Made by a program: the position numbers and the translations under genes | Notes under the pieces: generated by a model | Database searches by the model: none | What the model was told of the DNA's origin: nothing | The model's input: only the letters and a program-made list of their open reading frames with translations | NCBI RefSeq assembly: GCF_042654985.1 | Contig: NZ_JBHSMT010000013.1 | Location: forward strand, 310,001-374,000 | Reading direction: 5' to 3' | DNA from: Paraherbaspirillum soli | GTDB lineage: Bacteria; Pseudomonadota; Gammaproteobacteria; Burkholderiales; Burkholderiaceae_D | Length of the DNA: 64,000 nucleotides | Shown: positions 7,610 through 17,500 of the stretch, piece by piece | Layout: the number at the start of each line of letters is the position of its first letter | Numbering within the stretch: the first letter of the stretch is position 1

Positions 7610-8947
7610 TCAAGCCGGCACTTTGTCAGCTATTCGACGTGCCATCGCCTGCGCCAGGTCAGCGCTCTTCGCTTCGACCATCACGCGAATCAGCGGCTCG
7701 GTGCCGGATGCACGAATTAACACGCGGCCGCTGTCGCCTAGCTCTTGTTCAACGGCCTCCTTCTCTGCCACGATCGCAGAATTCTTTTGCCAGTCAAAAC
7801 CCGCCGCGACTTTCAAGTTGATCAAGGTTTGCGGGTAAAGCGCAATGTCTGCAGTGAGCTCGGCCAGCGTCTGACCGCTGCGCTTCAAAGCCGATAAGAC
7901 TTGCAGCGCCGACACGATGCCGTCGCCAGTAGTATGTTTATCAAGGCATAAAAGATGACCGGACCCTTCCCCGCCGAGATCCCAGCCGCGCTCCCTCATC
8001 AACTCGAGCACGTAACGATCGCCAACCTTGGCACGAGCGAATTCGACACCCATTTGGCGAAAAGCCACTTCCAACGCCATGTTGGTCATCAAGGTCCCAA
8101 CCGCGCCTTTTACCGGCCCAGTCTTCATCCGCGCCTTGACCATGACGTACAGCAGTTCATCGCCGTTGTATATGCGGCCGTCGGCATCGACCATCAGCAG
8201 GCGATCCGCATCACCGTCCAATGCGATGCCGACATCTGCGCGATTCGCACGGACTGACTGTGCCAGCGCATCGGGTGCGGTCGCGCCAAAACCGGCATTG
8301 ATATTAAAGCCATTCGGCTGATTGCCGATCGCGATTACCTCTGCGCCCAACTCATGAAATACGAATGGCGCAATGTGATAGGCAGCACCGTGCGCGCTAT
8401 CGACAACGATCGTCAGGCCTCGCAAATCCAGTTCATTTGGGAAGGTGCTTTTGCAAAATTCGATATAGCGCCCCGGAGCGTCATCCAGCCGCTTGGCCTT
8501 GCCTAATTTTTCAGATGTAACGCATTCCATAGGCTGCTCTAGTTCCGCCTCAATCGCGGCTTCGACTGCATCCGGTAATTTATTGCCTTGAGCTGAAAAA
8601 AATTTGATACCGTTATCGTCGAACGGATTATGCGAGGCCGAAATCACGACCCCGGCCGACAAGCGCAAAGCCCGTGTCAAGTAAGCAATTGCCGGAGTCG
8701 GCATGGGCCCCGCCAACATCACGTCAACTCCGGCGGCGGCGAATCCTGCCTCCAGTGCGGCCTCCAGCATATAGCCCGAAACTCGCGTGTCCTTGCCGAT
8801 CAATACCGTAGGCTTGCCTGAGGCGGATTCCGCCTGTGCCAACACCTTGCCGGCAGCGTAGCCCAGTTTCATCACAAAATCGGGCGTAATCGGCGCAACT
8901 CCGACGTGACCACGAATACCATCGGTACCAAAATATTTTCTTTTCAT
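7610..8947 (-). CDS. glmM: Phosphoglucosamine mutase
   Basis: Converts glucosamine-6-phosphate to glucosamine-1-phosphate on the way to UDP-GlcNAc, which feeds peptidoglycan and LPS. The 445-aa protein starts MKRKYFGTDGIRG, typical of GlmM. The phosphoserine loop is ISASHNP with catalytic Ser105, the metal loop DGDADR lies near residue 245, and the sugar-phosphate loop is RASGTEPLIRVM near the C-terminus. It follows folP by 83 bp, the conserved folP-glmM pair. Confidence 0.97.
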   Translation of the reverse strand: MKRKYFGTDGIRGHVGVAPITPDFVMKLGYAAGKVLAQAESASGKPTVLIGKDTRVSGYMLEAALEAGFAAAGVDVMLAGPMPTPAIAYLTRALRLSAGVVISASHNPFDDNGIKFFSAQGNKLPDAVEAAIEAELEQPMECVTSEKLGKAKRLDDAPGRYIEFCKSTFPNELDLRGLTIVVDSAHGAAYHIAPFVFHELGAEVIAIGNQPNGFNINAGFGATAPDALAQSVRANRADVGIALDGDADRLLMVDADGRIYNGDELLYVMVKARMKTGPVKGAVGTLMTNMALEVAFRQMGVEFARAKVGDRYVLELMRERGWDLGGEGSGHLLCLDKHTTGDGIVSALQVLSALKRSGQTLAELTADIALYPQTLINLKVAAGFDWQKNSAIVAEKEAVEQELGDSGRVLIRASGTEPLIRVMVEAKSADLAQAMARRIADKVPA

Positions 8948-9030
8948 ATTAAGTTTTATCCAAATTATTCATACGCATGCGTTGCATGCCTCACACGAAC
9001 ATCCGACACCCGCTCGCCTGTGGCATGACG

Positions 9031-9897
9031 TCAAATATTCGACCAATTGCCGGTAGTCGTATGTGCTGCGTGCCAAATTTTAAGTGCGTCAACAGTTTCG
9101 GCGACGTCGTGAACTCTGATGATCTTAGCACCCTGGGCAACCGCAACCAATGCAGCAGCAAGACTGCCCGCAAGACGCTTTTCGATCGGCCTGCCGGTCA
9201 AATCGCCAAGCATGGTCTTGCGCGACATACCCGCCAACAACGGCAAATCCAGCGCTTGCTGAATATGCCCAATGTTTTGCAGTAAAGCGACATTGTGCGC
9301 GATGGTTTTACCGAACCCGAAACCTGGATCGATACTGATACGATTTCGCGCAATGCCGACCTGCTCCATCGCTGCCACGCGCTCGCGTAAAAAATCGCTT
9401 ATCTGCGCTATCACATCATCGTATTCAGGCTTCGCTTGCATGGTCTGAGGCACTCCCTGCATATGCATCACGCACAACGCACAGTCGCTGTCCCTGACAG
9501 CCTCCAGAGCGCCTGGCGCACGAAAACCATTGATATCGTTAACAAGATCGACACCGGCGGCAATTGCCTCACGCATGACTGCCGGCTTATAAGTATCAAC
9601 CGATATCGGTTTGCCGCAATCGCGCAAGGCGTAAATCGCAGGCATCACTCTATCCAACTCTTCTTCCTCGGATAACGCCGGGCTACCGGGACGGCTCGAT
9701 TCGCCGCCGATGTCGATAATATCAACGCCATCGGCGATCATCTGCTCCGCATGCGACAACGCAAATTCGAGCGAATAAAACTTGCCGCCATCCGAGAACG
9801 AATCAGGCGTTATGTTGAGAATGCCCATCACCAGCGGCCGCGCCTCCGGCGTATTGATCGGCAATCGATAACGACCGCATTGATAATATTTTTCCAT
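9031..9897 (-). CDS. folP: Dihydropteroate synthase
   Basis: Joins p-aminobenzoate to the pterin pyrophosphate in folate synthesis and is the sulfonamide target. The 288-aa TIM-barrel protein shows the two family signatures: NITPDSFSDGG at 28-38 and DIGGESSRPGS near 61-71. Later come FGFGKTIAHN and LAGMSRKTMLG for pterin and phosphate binding. It lies between ftsH, from which it is separated by a terminator, and glmM. Confidence 0.97.
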   Translation of the reverse strand: MEKYYQCGRYRLPINTPEARPLVMGILNITPDSFSDGGKFYSLEFALSHAEQMIADGVDIIDIGGESSRPGSPALSEEEELDRVMPAIYALRDCGKPISVDTYKPAVMREAIAAGVDLVNDINGFRAPGALEAVRDSDCALCVMHMQGVPQTMQAKPEYDDVIAQISDFLRERVAAMEQVGIARNRISIDPGFGFGKTIAHNVALLQNIGHIQQALDLPLLAGMSRKTMLGDLTGRPIEKRLAGSLAAALVAVAQGAKIIRVHDVAETVDALKIWHAAHTTTGNWSNI

Positions 9898-9929
9898 TTT
9901 TAAATATTAAAAATCAGCATTGAAAATCA

Positions 9930-9968
9930 GCGGAAAAATAAAAAGGGCGAGGATCGCTCCTCACCCTT
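9930..9968 (-). terminator. Terminator downstream of ftsH
   Basis: On the minus strand, stem AAGGGTGAGGA with TCCTCGCCCTT (one G-T pair), loop GCGA, followed by a T-rich tail. It ends the rlmE-ftsH unit, so folP-glmM probably has its own promoter or depends on read-through. Confidence 0.8.
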
Positions 9969-10031
9969 ATTTGCATCAGATCAGCAAAGCTTAGTCAACA
10001 CACACACCGACAACACCCTCAACACGACCTA

Positions 10032-11918
10032 TCAAGCAGGTGCAGTCGCATTCGGGGAAACACCGCCTGATGAACTGTCGCTCGGCGCCTTCCGAACCGA
10101 ACTACCAGCTTTCGGCAAGCGCGGATCAAGACCTTCCATGATGTCGTTGATCTGGTCGGCGTCGATGGTTTCCCAGTCCAGCAGTGCTTTTGTCATCGCT
10201 TCGACCTTATCGCGGTTTTCTTCCAGCAACTGGCGCGAAAGCGCATATTGCTGATCGAGAATTCGGCGGATCTCCGCATCGACTTTTTGCTGGGTAGCTT
10301 CCGACACTGTCTTCGAAGACATGCGGCCAAAATACGCATCCTGCTCAGTATCCTCGTACACCATCGTACCGAGGCTTTCCGACATGCCGTAACGGGTGAC
10401 CATCGCACGCGCCAATTTGGTTGCGCGTTCGAAGTCGTTGGAAGCACCGGTCGACATTTGGTGCATAAAAATTTCTTCAGAAATACGACCGCCGAACAAG
10501 ATTGCGATCTCTTCCAGCATCTTGTCCTTGTACATATTGACGCGATCATGTTCCGGCAATTGCCAAGTCAAGCCCAGCGCGTAACCGCGCGGCATGATCG
10601 TCACTTTATGAACCGGATCGGCCTTCGGCAGTAATTTGGCAACCACCGCATGACCGGATTCGTGATAGGCGGTATTGCGACGCTCTTCTTCCCGCATCAC
10701 TGCGGACTTGCGCTCCGGACCCATGACAATCTTGTCTTTGGCGTCTTCAAAATCCTGCATTTCCACCAATCGCTTGGCGCGCCGCGCCGCAAACAATGCC
10801 GCCTCGTTGACCAGGTTAGCCAAATCGGCACCGGAAAACCCAGGGGTGCCGCGCGCCAAAATGTCTGCCTTGACATCGGTGGAAATAGGTACCTTGCGCA
10901 TGTGAACGTTCAAGATCTGTTCACGGCCGCGGATATCTGGCAAGCCGACGACCACTTGGCGGTCAAAACGACCTGGACGCAGCAAAGCCTTGTCCAGCAC
11001 ATCAGAGCGGTTGGTTGCAGCGATCACGATGACGCCGGAGTTGGCTTCAAAGCCATCCATTTCAACCAGCATCTGGTTCAATGTTTGTTCGCGCTCATCG
11101 TTGCCGCCTCCCATGCCGGCACCACGATGGCGACCGACCGCATCAATTTCATCAATGAAAATAATGCAAGGAGCATGCTTCTTGGCGTTTTCAAACATGT
11201 CGCGTACACGCGACGCGCCCACGCCAACGAACATTTCAACGAAATCGGATCCCGAAATAGTAAAAAATGGCACTTTGGCTTCGCCGGCGATCGCTCGCGC
11301 CAACAAAGTCTTACCAGTACCCGGCGGGCCGACCATCAGCACGCCATGGGGAATACGGCCACCAAGTTTCTGGAATTTGGTTGGATCGCGCAGAAAGTCG
11401 ACCAGTTCGGATACTTCTTCTTTAGCCTCATCGCAGCCGGCTACATCGGCAAAAGTGACTGAGTTGCTGTTTTCATCAAGCATGCGCGCCTTCGACTTGC
11501 CGAACGAAAAAGCACCGCCCTTGCCGCCGCCCTGCATTTGTCGCATGAAGAAGATCCAGACGCCGAGCAGCAAAATCATCGGGAACCAGGAGATGAAAAT
11601 CTGTTGCAGGAACCCTGGCTCTTCCGGTTGCTTGACGTCAAATTTGACGTTGTTATTAATCAGGTCAGCGATCAAGCCGCGATCCAGACTAGTGGTGGCA
11701 GTTTTCACTTTCTTGCCATCCGAGGTGGTCGCAACAATGCTGCGATCTTCAATGACAGCCTCAGTGACATGACCGGCCTTGACCTCGCTGATGAACTCAG
11801 AGTAGGCCATCGGTGATGCGCCGCTAGCCAATCCCCGACTATCGAATTGCTTGAAGACGGTGAAAAGCACCAGGGCGATGACCACCCAAATGGCGGCTTT
11901 TGAAAACATGTTGTTCAC
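10032..11918 (-). CDS. ftsH: ATP-dependent zinc metalloprotease FtsH
   Basis: Membrane-anchored AAA+ protease that degrades unstable membrane and regulatory proteins. It starts with GTG at 11918, five bases after AGGAG; an ATG three codons later is worse placed. Two transmembrane segments (about 8-24 and 105-125) flank a periplasmic domain. Walker A is GPPGTGKT (197-204), Walker B IIFIDEID (252-259), and the zinc site HESGH at 419-423. Length is 628 aa. It follows rlmE, as in most Proteobacteria. Confidence 0.98.
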   Translation of the reverse strand: MNNMFSKAAIWVVIALVLFTVFKQFDSRGLASGASPMAYSEFISEVKAGHVTEAVIEDRSIVATTSDGKKVKTATTSLDRGLIADLINNNVKFDVKQPEEPGFLQQIFISWFPMILLLGVWIFFMRQMQGGGKGGAFSFGKSKARMLDENSNSVTFADVAGCDEAKEEVSELVDFLRDPTKFQKLGGRIPHGVLMVGPPGTGKTLLARAIAGEAKVPFFTISGSDFVEMFVGVGASRVRDMFENAKKHAPCIIFIDEIDAVGRHRGAGMGGGNDEREQTLNQMLVEMDGFEANSGVIVIAATNRSDVLDKALLRPGRFDRQVVVGLPDIRGREQILNVHMRKVPISTDVKADILARGTPGFSGADLANLVNEAALFAARRAKRLVEMQDFEDAKDKIVMGPERKSAVMREEERRNTAYHESGHAVVAKLLPKADPVHKVTIMPRGYALGLTWQLPEHDRVNMYKDKMLEEIAILFGGRISEEIFMHQMSTGASNDFERATKLARAMVTRYGMSESLGTMVYEDTEQDAYFGRMSSKTVSEATQQKVDAEIRRILDQQYALSRQLLEENRDKVEAMTKALLDWETIDADQINDIMEGLDPRLPKAGSSVRKAPSDSSSGGVSPNATAPA

Positions 11919-12067
11919 TAGAACTCCTTGGACGCGCTGTGCGCCTGATATAGGTACAGCTTCGAGGTATGTAGCGTAGATTTTACTCGGAATAAGCAGC
12001 TGTTACTAGGCGGGATATGCGGCTAAACCTATGAAAAATCAAGGATTAAATACTCTTAATCCGATAA

Positions 12068-12712
12068 TTATCGTGGATTCTTCAATATTTTTCCGAGTAA
12101 GAATATTTCCGATGATTTATCGCGACTCGCTTTTGGCTTTCTGGAAGCCACGGTTTTGAATTCCTGGCGAAATTTTGTCAGAACTTCGTTGTAGCCCGTA
12201 CCGTTGAAACATTTGGCCAACAAGGCTCCGCCCGGTTTCATATGCTGTTGCGCAAACTCAATCGCCAAATCGATAATTTCCTCAACCCTTGCGGCATCGG
12301 CAATCGCAATGCCGGATAAATTTGGCGCCATATCGGACAATACCAGATCAACCTTACGACCAGCCAACAAGCGCTCAAGTTGACGCAGGCTTTCCTCTTC
12401 ACGAAAATCGCCCTGGATGAAATGGACGTCGGCGATCGGTTCCATCGGCAGAATATCCAGGCCGATGATCGTTCCGTGAATGCCGCCGCCATCCTGACCC
12501 GCAAGCTTGTTGCGAGCGTACTGAGACCAGCTTCCCGGCGTGGATCCGAGGTCGACAATGATCTGCCCCGGCTTGATCAATTTATCGAGCTCGTCGATTT
12601 CCTTCAACTTATAGGCGGCACGAGCGCGGTAGCCTTCCTTTTGCGCCAGCTTCACGTAGGGGTCGTTAATGTGATCGTGCAGCCAGTTTTTGTTTAATTT
12701 CTTCTTTGCCAT
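12068..12712 (-). CDS. rlmE: 23S rRNA (uridine-2552-2'-O)-methyltransferase RlmE
   Basis: FtsJ/RrmJ methyltransferase acting on U2552 of 23S rRNA in the 50S subunit. The 214-aa protein shows the SAM-binding motif DLGSTPGSWSQ (54-64), the DMAPNLSG motif (catalytic Asp region) and the basic RARAAYKLKEID entry helix. It precedes ftsH with 149 bp between. It is divergent from yhbY with only 31 bp between the two starts, so the promoters must overlap coding sequence. Confidence 0.96.
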   Translation of the reverse strand: MAKKKLNKNWLHDHINDPYVKLAQKEGYRARAAYKLKEIDELDKLIKPGQIIVDLGSTPGSWSQYARNKLAGQDGGGIHGTIIGLDILPMEPIADVHFIQGDFREEESLRQLERLLAGRKVDLVLSDMAPNLSGIAIADAARVEEIIDLAIEFAQQHMKPGGALLAKCFNGTGYNEVLTKFRQEFKTVASRKPKASRDKSSEIFLLGKILKNPR

Positions 12713-12743
12713 TCGCGTAGAATACCGTTTTTAAGGAATTTTT

Positions 12744-13214
12744 ATGTTGAAACTTACATCCGCCGAGCGCAGCGAGCTCCGTTCCCAAGCCCATGGACTG
12801 AATCCAGTGGTACTAATCAGCGAAGATGGTTTGAAACCGTCCCTGCTGAAGGAAATCGATGCCAGCCTGAATGCCCACGGCCTGATCAAAGTGCGTGTGT
12901 TTGGCGATGACCGCGAAGCGCGGATTACGATCTACGAAACTATTTGCGACAAACTCGGTGCCGCGCCGGTGCAGCATATCGGCAAACTGCTGGTGCTGTA
13001 TCGCCCACAAAAAGATGCCGTCAAGGAACGCAGCGAAACGCGTGGCAAAGGCATGCGCGAAGTCACCATCGTCAAACCTAGCCCGAGTGGGACCAAGCGG
13101 CCATCAGTCACCAAAGTGATGGTAAAGGGTAACGAACGCGTTACCGCAGGCGGCTCTATCAAGCGCGCAAAGCCGCGTCAAAAGAGCAGCAAGAAATCAG
13201 CACTGGGTAGTTAA
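12744..13214 (+). CDS. yhbY: YhbY-family RNA-binding protein (CRS1-YhbY/CRM domain)
   Basis: The CRM domain (about residues 1-97) contains the GLNPVVLISEDGL and LIKVRVFGDDRE motifs of YhbY, a pre-50S-associated protein. The protein is 156 aa, longer than the usual 97 aa of E. coli YhbY. The extra C-terminal 55 residues are Lys/Arg/Ser-rich and probably disordered or RNA-binding. The start is preceded by AAGGAATTTTT. The gene is divergent from rlmE, the usual betaproteobacterial arrangement. Confidence 0.92.
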   Translation: MLKLTSAERSELRSQAHGLNPVVLISEDGLKPSLLKEIDASLNAHGLIKVRVFGDDREARITIYETICDKLGAAPVQHIGKLLVLYRPQKDAVKERSETRGKGMREVTIVKPSPSGTKRPSVTKVMVKGNERVTAGGSIKRAKPRQKSSKKSALGS

Positions 13215-13333
13215 TCGGAGACGGCGCTGTCATTGGCTCCAGCAAACAAAGGGGGTTTTTACGCGTTGCATCAAGCGTAATTACCGGGTTATCGCGAACC
13301 GCCCCTTTGTGCGCCAAACTGCAAAATAAGCAT

Positions 13334-13795
13334 TTAGCGCAAATTTCTCAACTTCAAAATCAGACCAACACCCAACAGGCTCTGGATAAGATAGAAGCCT
13401 TGCGCAATCCCATGCAAAATGCCGAATTGCGTTCTTGCACCTGATGCCATCACGCCACCAGCGCCTGCCGCAGCCGCACGCAAGCTGGCCATGAACGGCT
13501 GGGTTGCGAAATAGCCGACCAGCGTACACAACATCATCGCCAACGTCAGTCGCAGCAGCATTTTGCGCAATGGCGCCGCATCGTCATGGGTTCGGTAGCT
13601 GAACAACATGATTAGCGCGACCCCGCACCCCAGCACCAGCCATGCCTCAATCCGAAACAAGTTGGCGGCGATGGTCCCAGCCAGCACACGGTCAGGCAAG
13701 GTAGCAAACAAAGTCGGCGCCACCAAACCGCCGACCGTCCACAAGCTTCCCACTAATACAGTGGCAATCAACAATCTGGCACGCACTGCGAACAT
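13334..13795 (-). CDS. DUF4149 family membrane protein
   Basis: Small integral membrane protein with four hydrophobic segments, matching DUF4149, which is regularly found between yhbY and greA in Burkholderiales. I chose the start MFAVRARLL at 13795 because AGGAG lies 5 bp before it; this gives 153 aa. The frame is open to 13846. The function is unknown. The 119 bp between its stop and yhbY's stop contain a loose CAAAGGGG/CCCCTTTG inverted repeat. Confidence 0.78.
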   Translation of the reverse strand: MFAVRARLLIATVLVGSLWTVGGLVAPTLFATLPDRVLAGTIAANLFRIEAWLVLGCGVALIMLFSYRTHDDAAPLRKMLLRLTLAMMLCTLVGYFATQPFMASLRAAAAGAGGVMASGARTQFGILHGIAQGFYLIQSLLGVGLILKLRNLR

Positions 13796-13894
13796 TGCTA
13801 CTCCTGACTGCGCACTTGGCATGGTTTCAATACCAAACTCCCGCAATCGCCATCTTTTGCCAGCGATGCAAGGAGAGATATGGATTGAATAAAA

Positions 13895-14371
13895 TCAAAC
13901 GTAGCGGACTTCCAGAATCTCATATTCACGACCGCCGGACGGCGCCTGAACTTCGACCACATCGCCAGCCGCTTTACCGATAATGGCGCGTGCGATCGGC
14001 GAGGTCACCGACACTTTGGCATGCTTGATATCGGCCTCATCTGTACCGACGATCTGGTAAGTCACCTTTTCGCCCGATTCCAAATCCTCCAAATCAACGG
14101 TGGCAGCAAACACTACGCGACCGTCTGCGTCCAGCGTCGTCGGGTCGATAATTAGCGCCGCACCCAATTTACCTTCCAGATCGGCGATCCGGCCCTCGAT
14201 AAAACCCTGACGCTCTTTGGCCGCATCATAGTCTGCATTTTCAGACAGGTCGCCGTGCGCCCTGGCTTCGGCGATCGCATTGATAACGGCCGGCCGTTCT
14301 TTTGTCTTCAGGCGCTGCAGTTCTTCCTTCAACAATCCGGCGCCGTGTTTGGTAATAGGTACTGAGCTCAT
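13895..14371 (-). CDS. greA: Transcription elongation factor GreA
   Basis: Rescues backtracked RNA polymerase by stimulating transcript cleavage. The start MSSVPITKHG gives 158 aa, the standard GreA length; the open frame to 14440 would run into an inverted repeat. The N-terminal antiparallel coiled coil (about 8-75) carries the acidic tip DLSENADYD with Asp41 and Glu44. The C-terminal FKBP-like domain ends SGGREYEILEVRYV. It lies downstream of carB on the same strand, a common order in betaproteobacteria. Confidence 0.96.
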   Translation of the reverse strand: MSSVPITKHGAGLLKEELQRLKTKERPAVINAIAEARAHGDLSENADYDAAKERQGFIEGRIADLEGKLGAALIIDPTTLDADGRVVFAATVDLEDLESGEKVTYQIVGTDEADIKHAKVSVTSPIARAIIGKAAGDVVEVQAPSGGREYEILEVRYV

Positions 14372-14425
14372 AAGGGATGCAATTCTTAAATACGGTTTGT
14401 CAATCTCACATGCCGCGATAAAAAG

Positions 14426-14477
14426 CCACGGAGGCCACATACTCGCCGAAAATCGGCACCGTTTGTGACCTCCGTGG
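14426..14477. repeat. Nested inverted repeat between carB and greA
   Basis: Outer arms CCACGGAGG and CCTCCGTGG, extended by CAC/GTG after one mismatch, enclose an inner hairpin GCCGA-AAA-TCGGC. There is no T-run, so it is unlikely to be a simple intrinsic terminator. It lies in what would be the 5' leader of greA, or the end of carB mRNA. Confidence 0.6.
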
Positions 14478-14551
14478 GACTTCTATCTAGCTAAATTGTG
14501 CGCTTCAAACTTAAAGCCTAGTCAAGATCCAATCGGATCCTGATCGGGGTC

Positions 14552-17500
14552 TTAGTGTAAGGTTTTATGCAAACCTTGTAAATCGTAGACATGCAACTCT
14601 TCCAAATGACGCATGCCTTCGACTGCGGCTTCCGCACCAGCGATCGTGGTGTAAGTCGTTGCCCGTGCCGCCAGAGCAGAAATCCGGATCGCCCGTGAAT
14701 CGACAATCGCGTTGCGTTTCTCTTCAACGGTGTTGATCACCAAGACAACCTCATTGTTCTTGATCACATCGACAACGTGCGGGCGCCCTTCAACCACCTT
14801 GTTGACAGTCTCGACCGGAATCCCGGCAGCACTGATCGCGGCAGCGGTACCCTTGGTCGCCACCACTGTGAAGCCCATCGCCACCAAGTCTTTAGCTACC
14901 TGCACCGCACGCGGCTTGTCGCTGTTCTTGACACTGAGGAAGACCTTGCCTGAAGTCGGCAACTTGATGCCGGCGCCGAGTTGCGATTTGACGAATGCTT
15001 CGCCAAAGGTTTTGCCGACACCCATCACTTCACCGGTAGATTTCATTTCCGGCCCGAGGATGGTATCGACGCCAGGGAATTTAACGAACGGGAACACCGC
15101 TTCCTTGACGCTGAAGTATTTCGGCACGACTTCTTCTTTAATGCCCTGGCTGTCCAGCGATTGGCCAACCATGCAGCGCGCTGCGATCTTCGCCAGTTGC
15201 AAGCCGGTTGCCTTCGAGACGAACGGCACGGTGCGCGAGGCGCGTGGATTAACTTCCAGCACATACACGATGTCGTTGCCGTCGACTTGCTGAATCGCGA
15301 ATTGCACGTTCATCAAGCCCACCACGTTCAAGCCCTTGGCCATCAATGCTGTCTGACGCTTCAATTCGTCGATGGTGGTTTGCCCCAGCGAATAAGGCGG
15401 CAATGAACAAGCCGAGTCGCCGGAGTGCACGCCGGCCTGCTCGATATGCTCCATGACGCCGCCGATGAAGGTGCGTTCGCCGTCGGACAGGCAGTCCACA
15501 TCCACTTCGATCGCATCGTTCAGGAAGCGGTCCAGCAATACCGGCGAGTCGTGCGAAACCTTGACCGCTTCGCGCATGTAGCGCTCCAGATCGCGCTGCT
15601 CGTGGACGATTTCCATCGCGCGGCCACCCAGGACATAGGACGGACGCACCACCAGCGGATAGCCGATTTCCTGCGCCAGACGCAATGCGTCCTCTTCGGT
15701 GCGTGCGGTACGGTTTGGCGGTTGACGCAGATTCAGGTCCTGCAACATTTTCTGGAAACGTTCACGGTCTTCAGCCGCATCGATCATGTCTGGCGAAGTG
15801 CCGACGATAGGCACGCCATTGGCTTCCAGATCGAGCGCCAGCTTCAACGGCGTCTGACCGCCGTATTGCACGATCACGCCATATGGCTTTTCCTTGTCGA
15901 CGATTTCCAGCACGTCTTCCAGCGTCAACGGCTCGAAGTACAGACGATCGGAAGTATCGTAGTCGGTCGATACGGTCTCCGGATTGCAGTTGACCATGAT
16001 GGTCTCGTAGCCGTCCTCGCGCATTGCCAGCGCCGCATGCACACAGCAATAATCGAACTCGATACCTTGACCGATGCGGTTCGGTCCGCCGCCCAACACC
16101 ATGATTTTCTTTTTGTTGGTCGGTTGCGATTCGCACTCTTCCTCGTAGGTCGAGTACATATACGCGGTGTTGGTCGAGAATTCGCCGGCACAGGTATCAA
16201 CCCGCTTGTAGACCGGACGGATATTCAACGCGTGACGCTTCAGGCGCACCGCGGTATCGGTGGTTTTCAACAACTTGGCCAAACGACGATCGGCAAAGCC
16301 TTTTTGTTTCAGACGGAACAGCGTGTCGCGGTCCAGCGCATCGAGCGTCTGGCTGTTTTCCAACCACAATTCGATATCGACGATTTCCTTGATTTGCGAC
16401 AGGAACCACGGATCGATATGGGTCAGCTGATGCACTTCTTCCAAGGTAAAGCCTTGAGCGAAAGCGTCGCCGACATACCAGATACGGTCCGGACCAGGCT
16501 CGCCAAGCTCTTCTTCGATCACTTCGCGATCCTGGGTCTTCTCGTTCATGCCGTCGACCCCGACTTCGAGGCCGCGCAAGGCTTTCTGGAACGACTCCTG
16601 GAAGGTGCGGCCGATCGCCATCACTTCACCCACCGACTTCATTTGAGTGGTCAGATGATTATCCGCAGCAGGGAATTTTTCGAACGCGAAACGCGGGATC
16701 TTGGTGACCACGTAATCAATCGACGGCTCGAAAGAAGCCGGTGTTGCACCGCCGGTAATCTCGTTGCGCAACTCATCCAGCGTAAAGCCGACCGCCAGTT
16801 TGGCTGCGATCTTGGCAATCGGGAAACCGGTTGCCTTGGAAGCCAGCGCGGACGAACGCGACACGCGTGGATTCATTTCGATCACGATCATGCGGCCATC
16901 GACCGGATTGACCGAGAACTGCACGTTGGAACCGCCGGTATCGACGCCGATCTCGCGCAATACCGCCAGCGAGGCGTTACGCATGATCTGGTATTCCTTG
17001 TCGGTCAGCGTTTGCGCCGGCGCCACCGTAATCGAGTCGCCGGTATGCACGCCCATCGGGTCCAAATTTTCGATGGAACAAACGATGATGCAGTTGTCCG
17101 CCTTGTCGCGCACCACTTCCATCTCGTACTCTTTCCAGCCGATCAGCGATTCTTCGATCAACAATTCGTTGGTCGGCGACGCTTCCAGGCCGCGGCGGCA
17201 GATGATGTCGAATTCTTCGGCGTTGTAAGCGATCCCGCCGCCAGTGCCGCCCATCGTGAAGGATGGACGGATGATGACCGGGAAGCCCAGTTCTTTCTGA
17301 ACCGCCCACGACTCATCCAGCGTGTGCGCCACGCCGGAACGGGCTGAACCGAGGCCGATCTTGGTCATCGCTTGCTTGAACTTGGAGCGGTCTTCCGCCT
17401 TGTCGATGGCTTCCGGCGAGGCGCCGATCAGCTCGACGCCGTATTTGGTCAACACACCGTTGTGATGCAGATCGAGCGCGCAATTCAATGCGGTCTGGCC

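Noticed and set aside
15425..17347. 640-aa open frame on the plus strand inside carB
   Set aside because: It is antisense to the well-supported carB and has the His/Asp/Arg-rich look of a reverse-strand shadow in GC-rich coding DNA.
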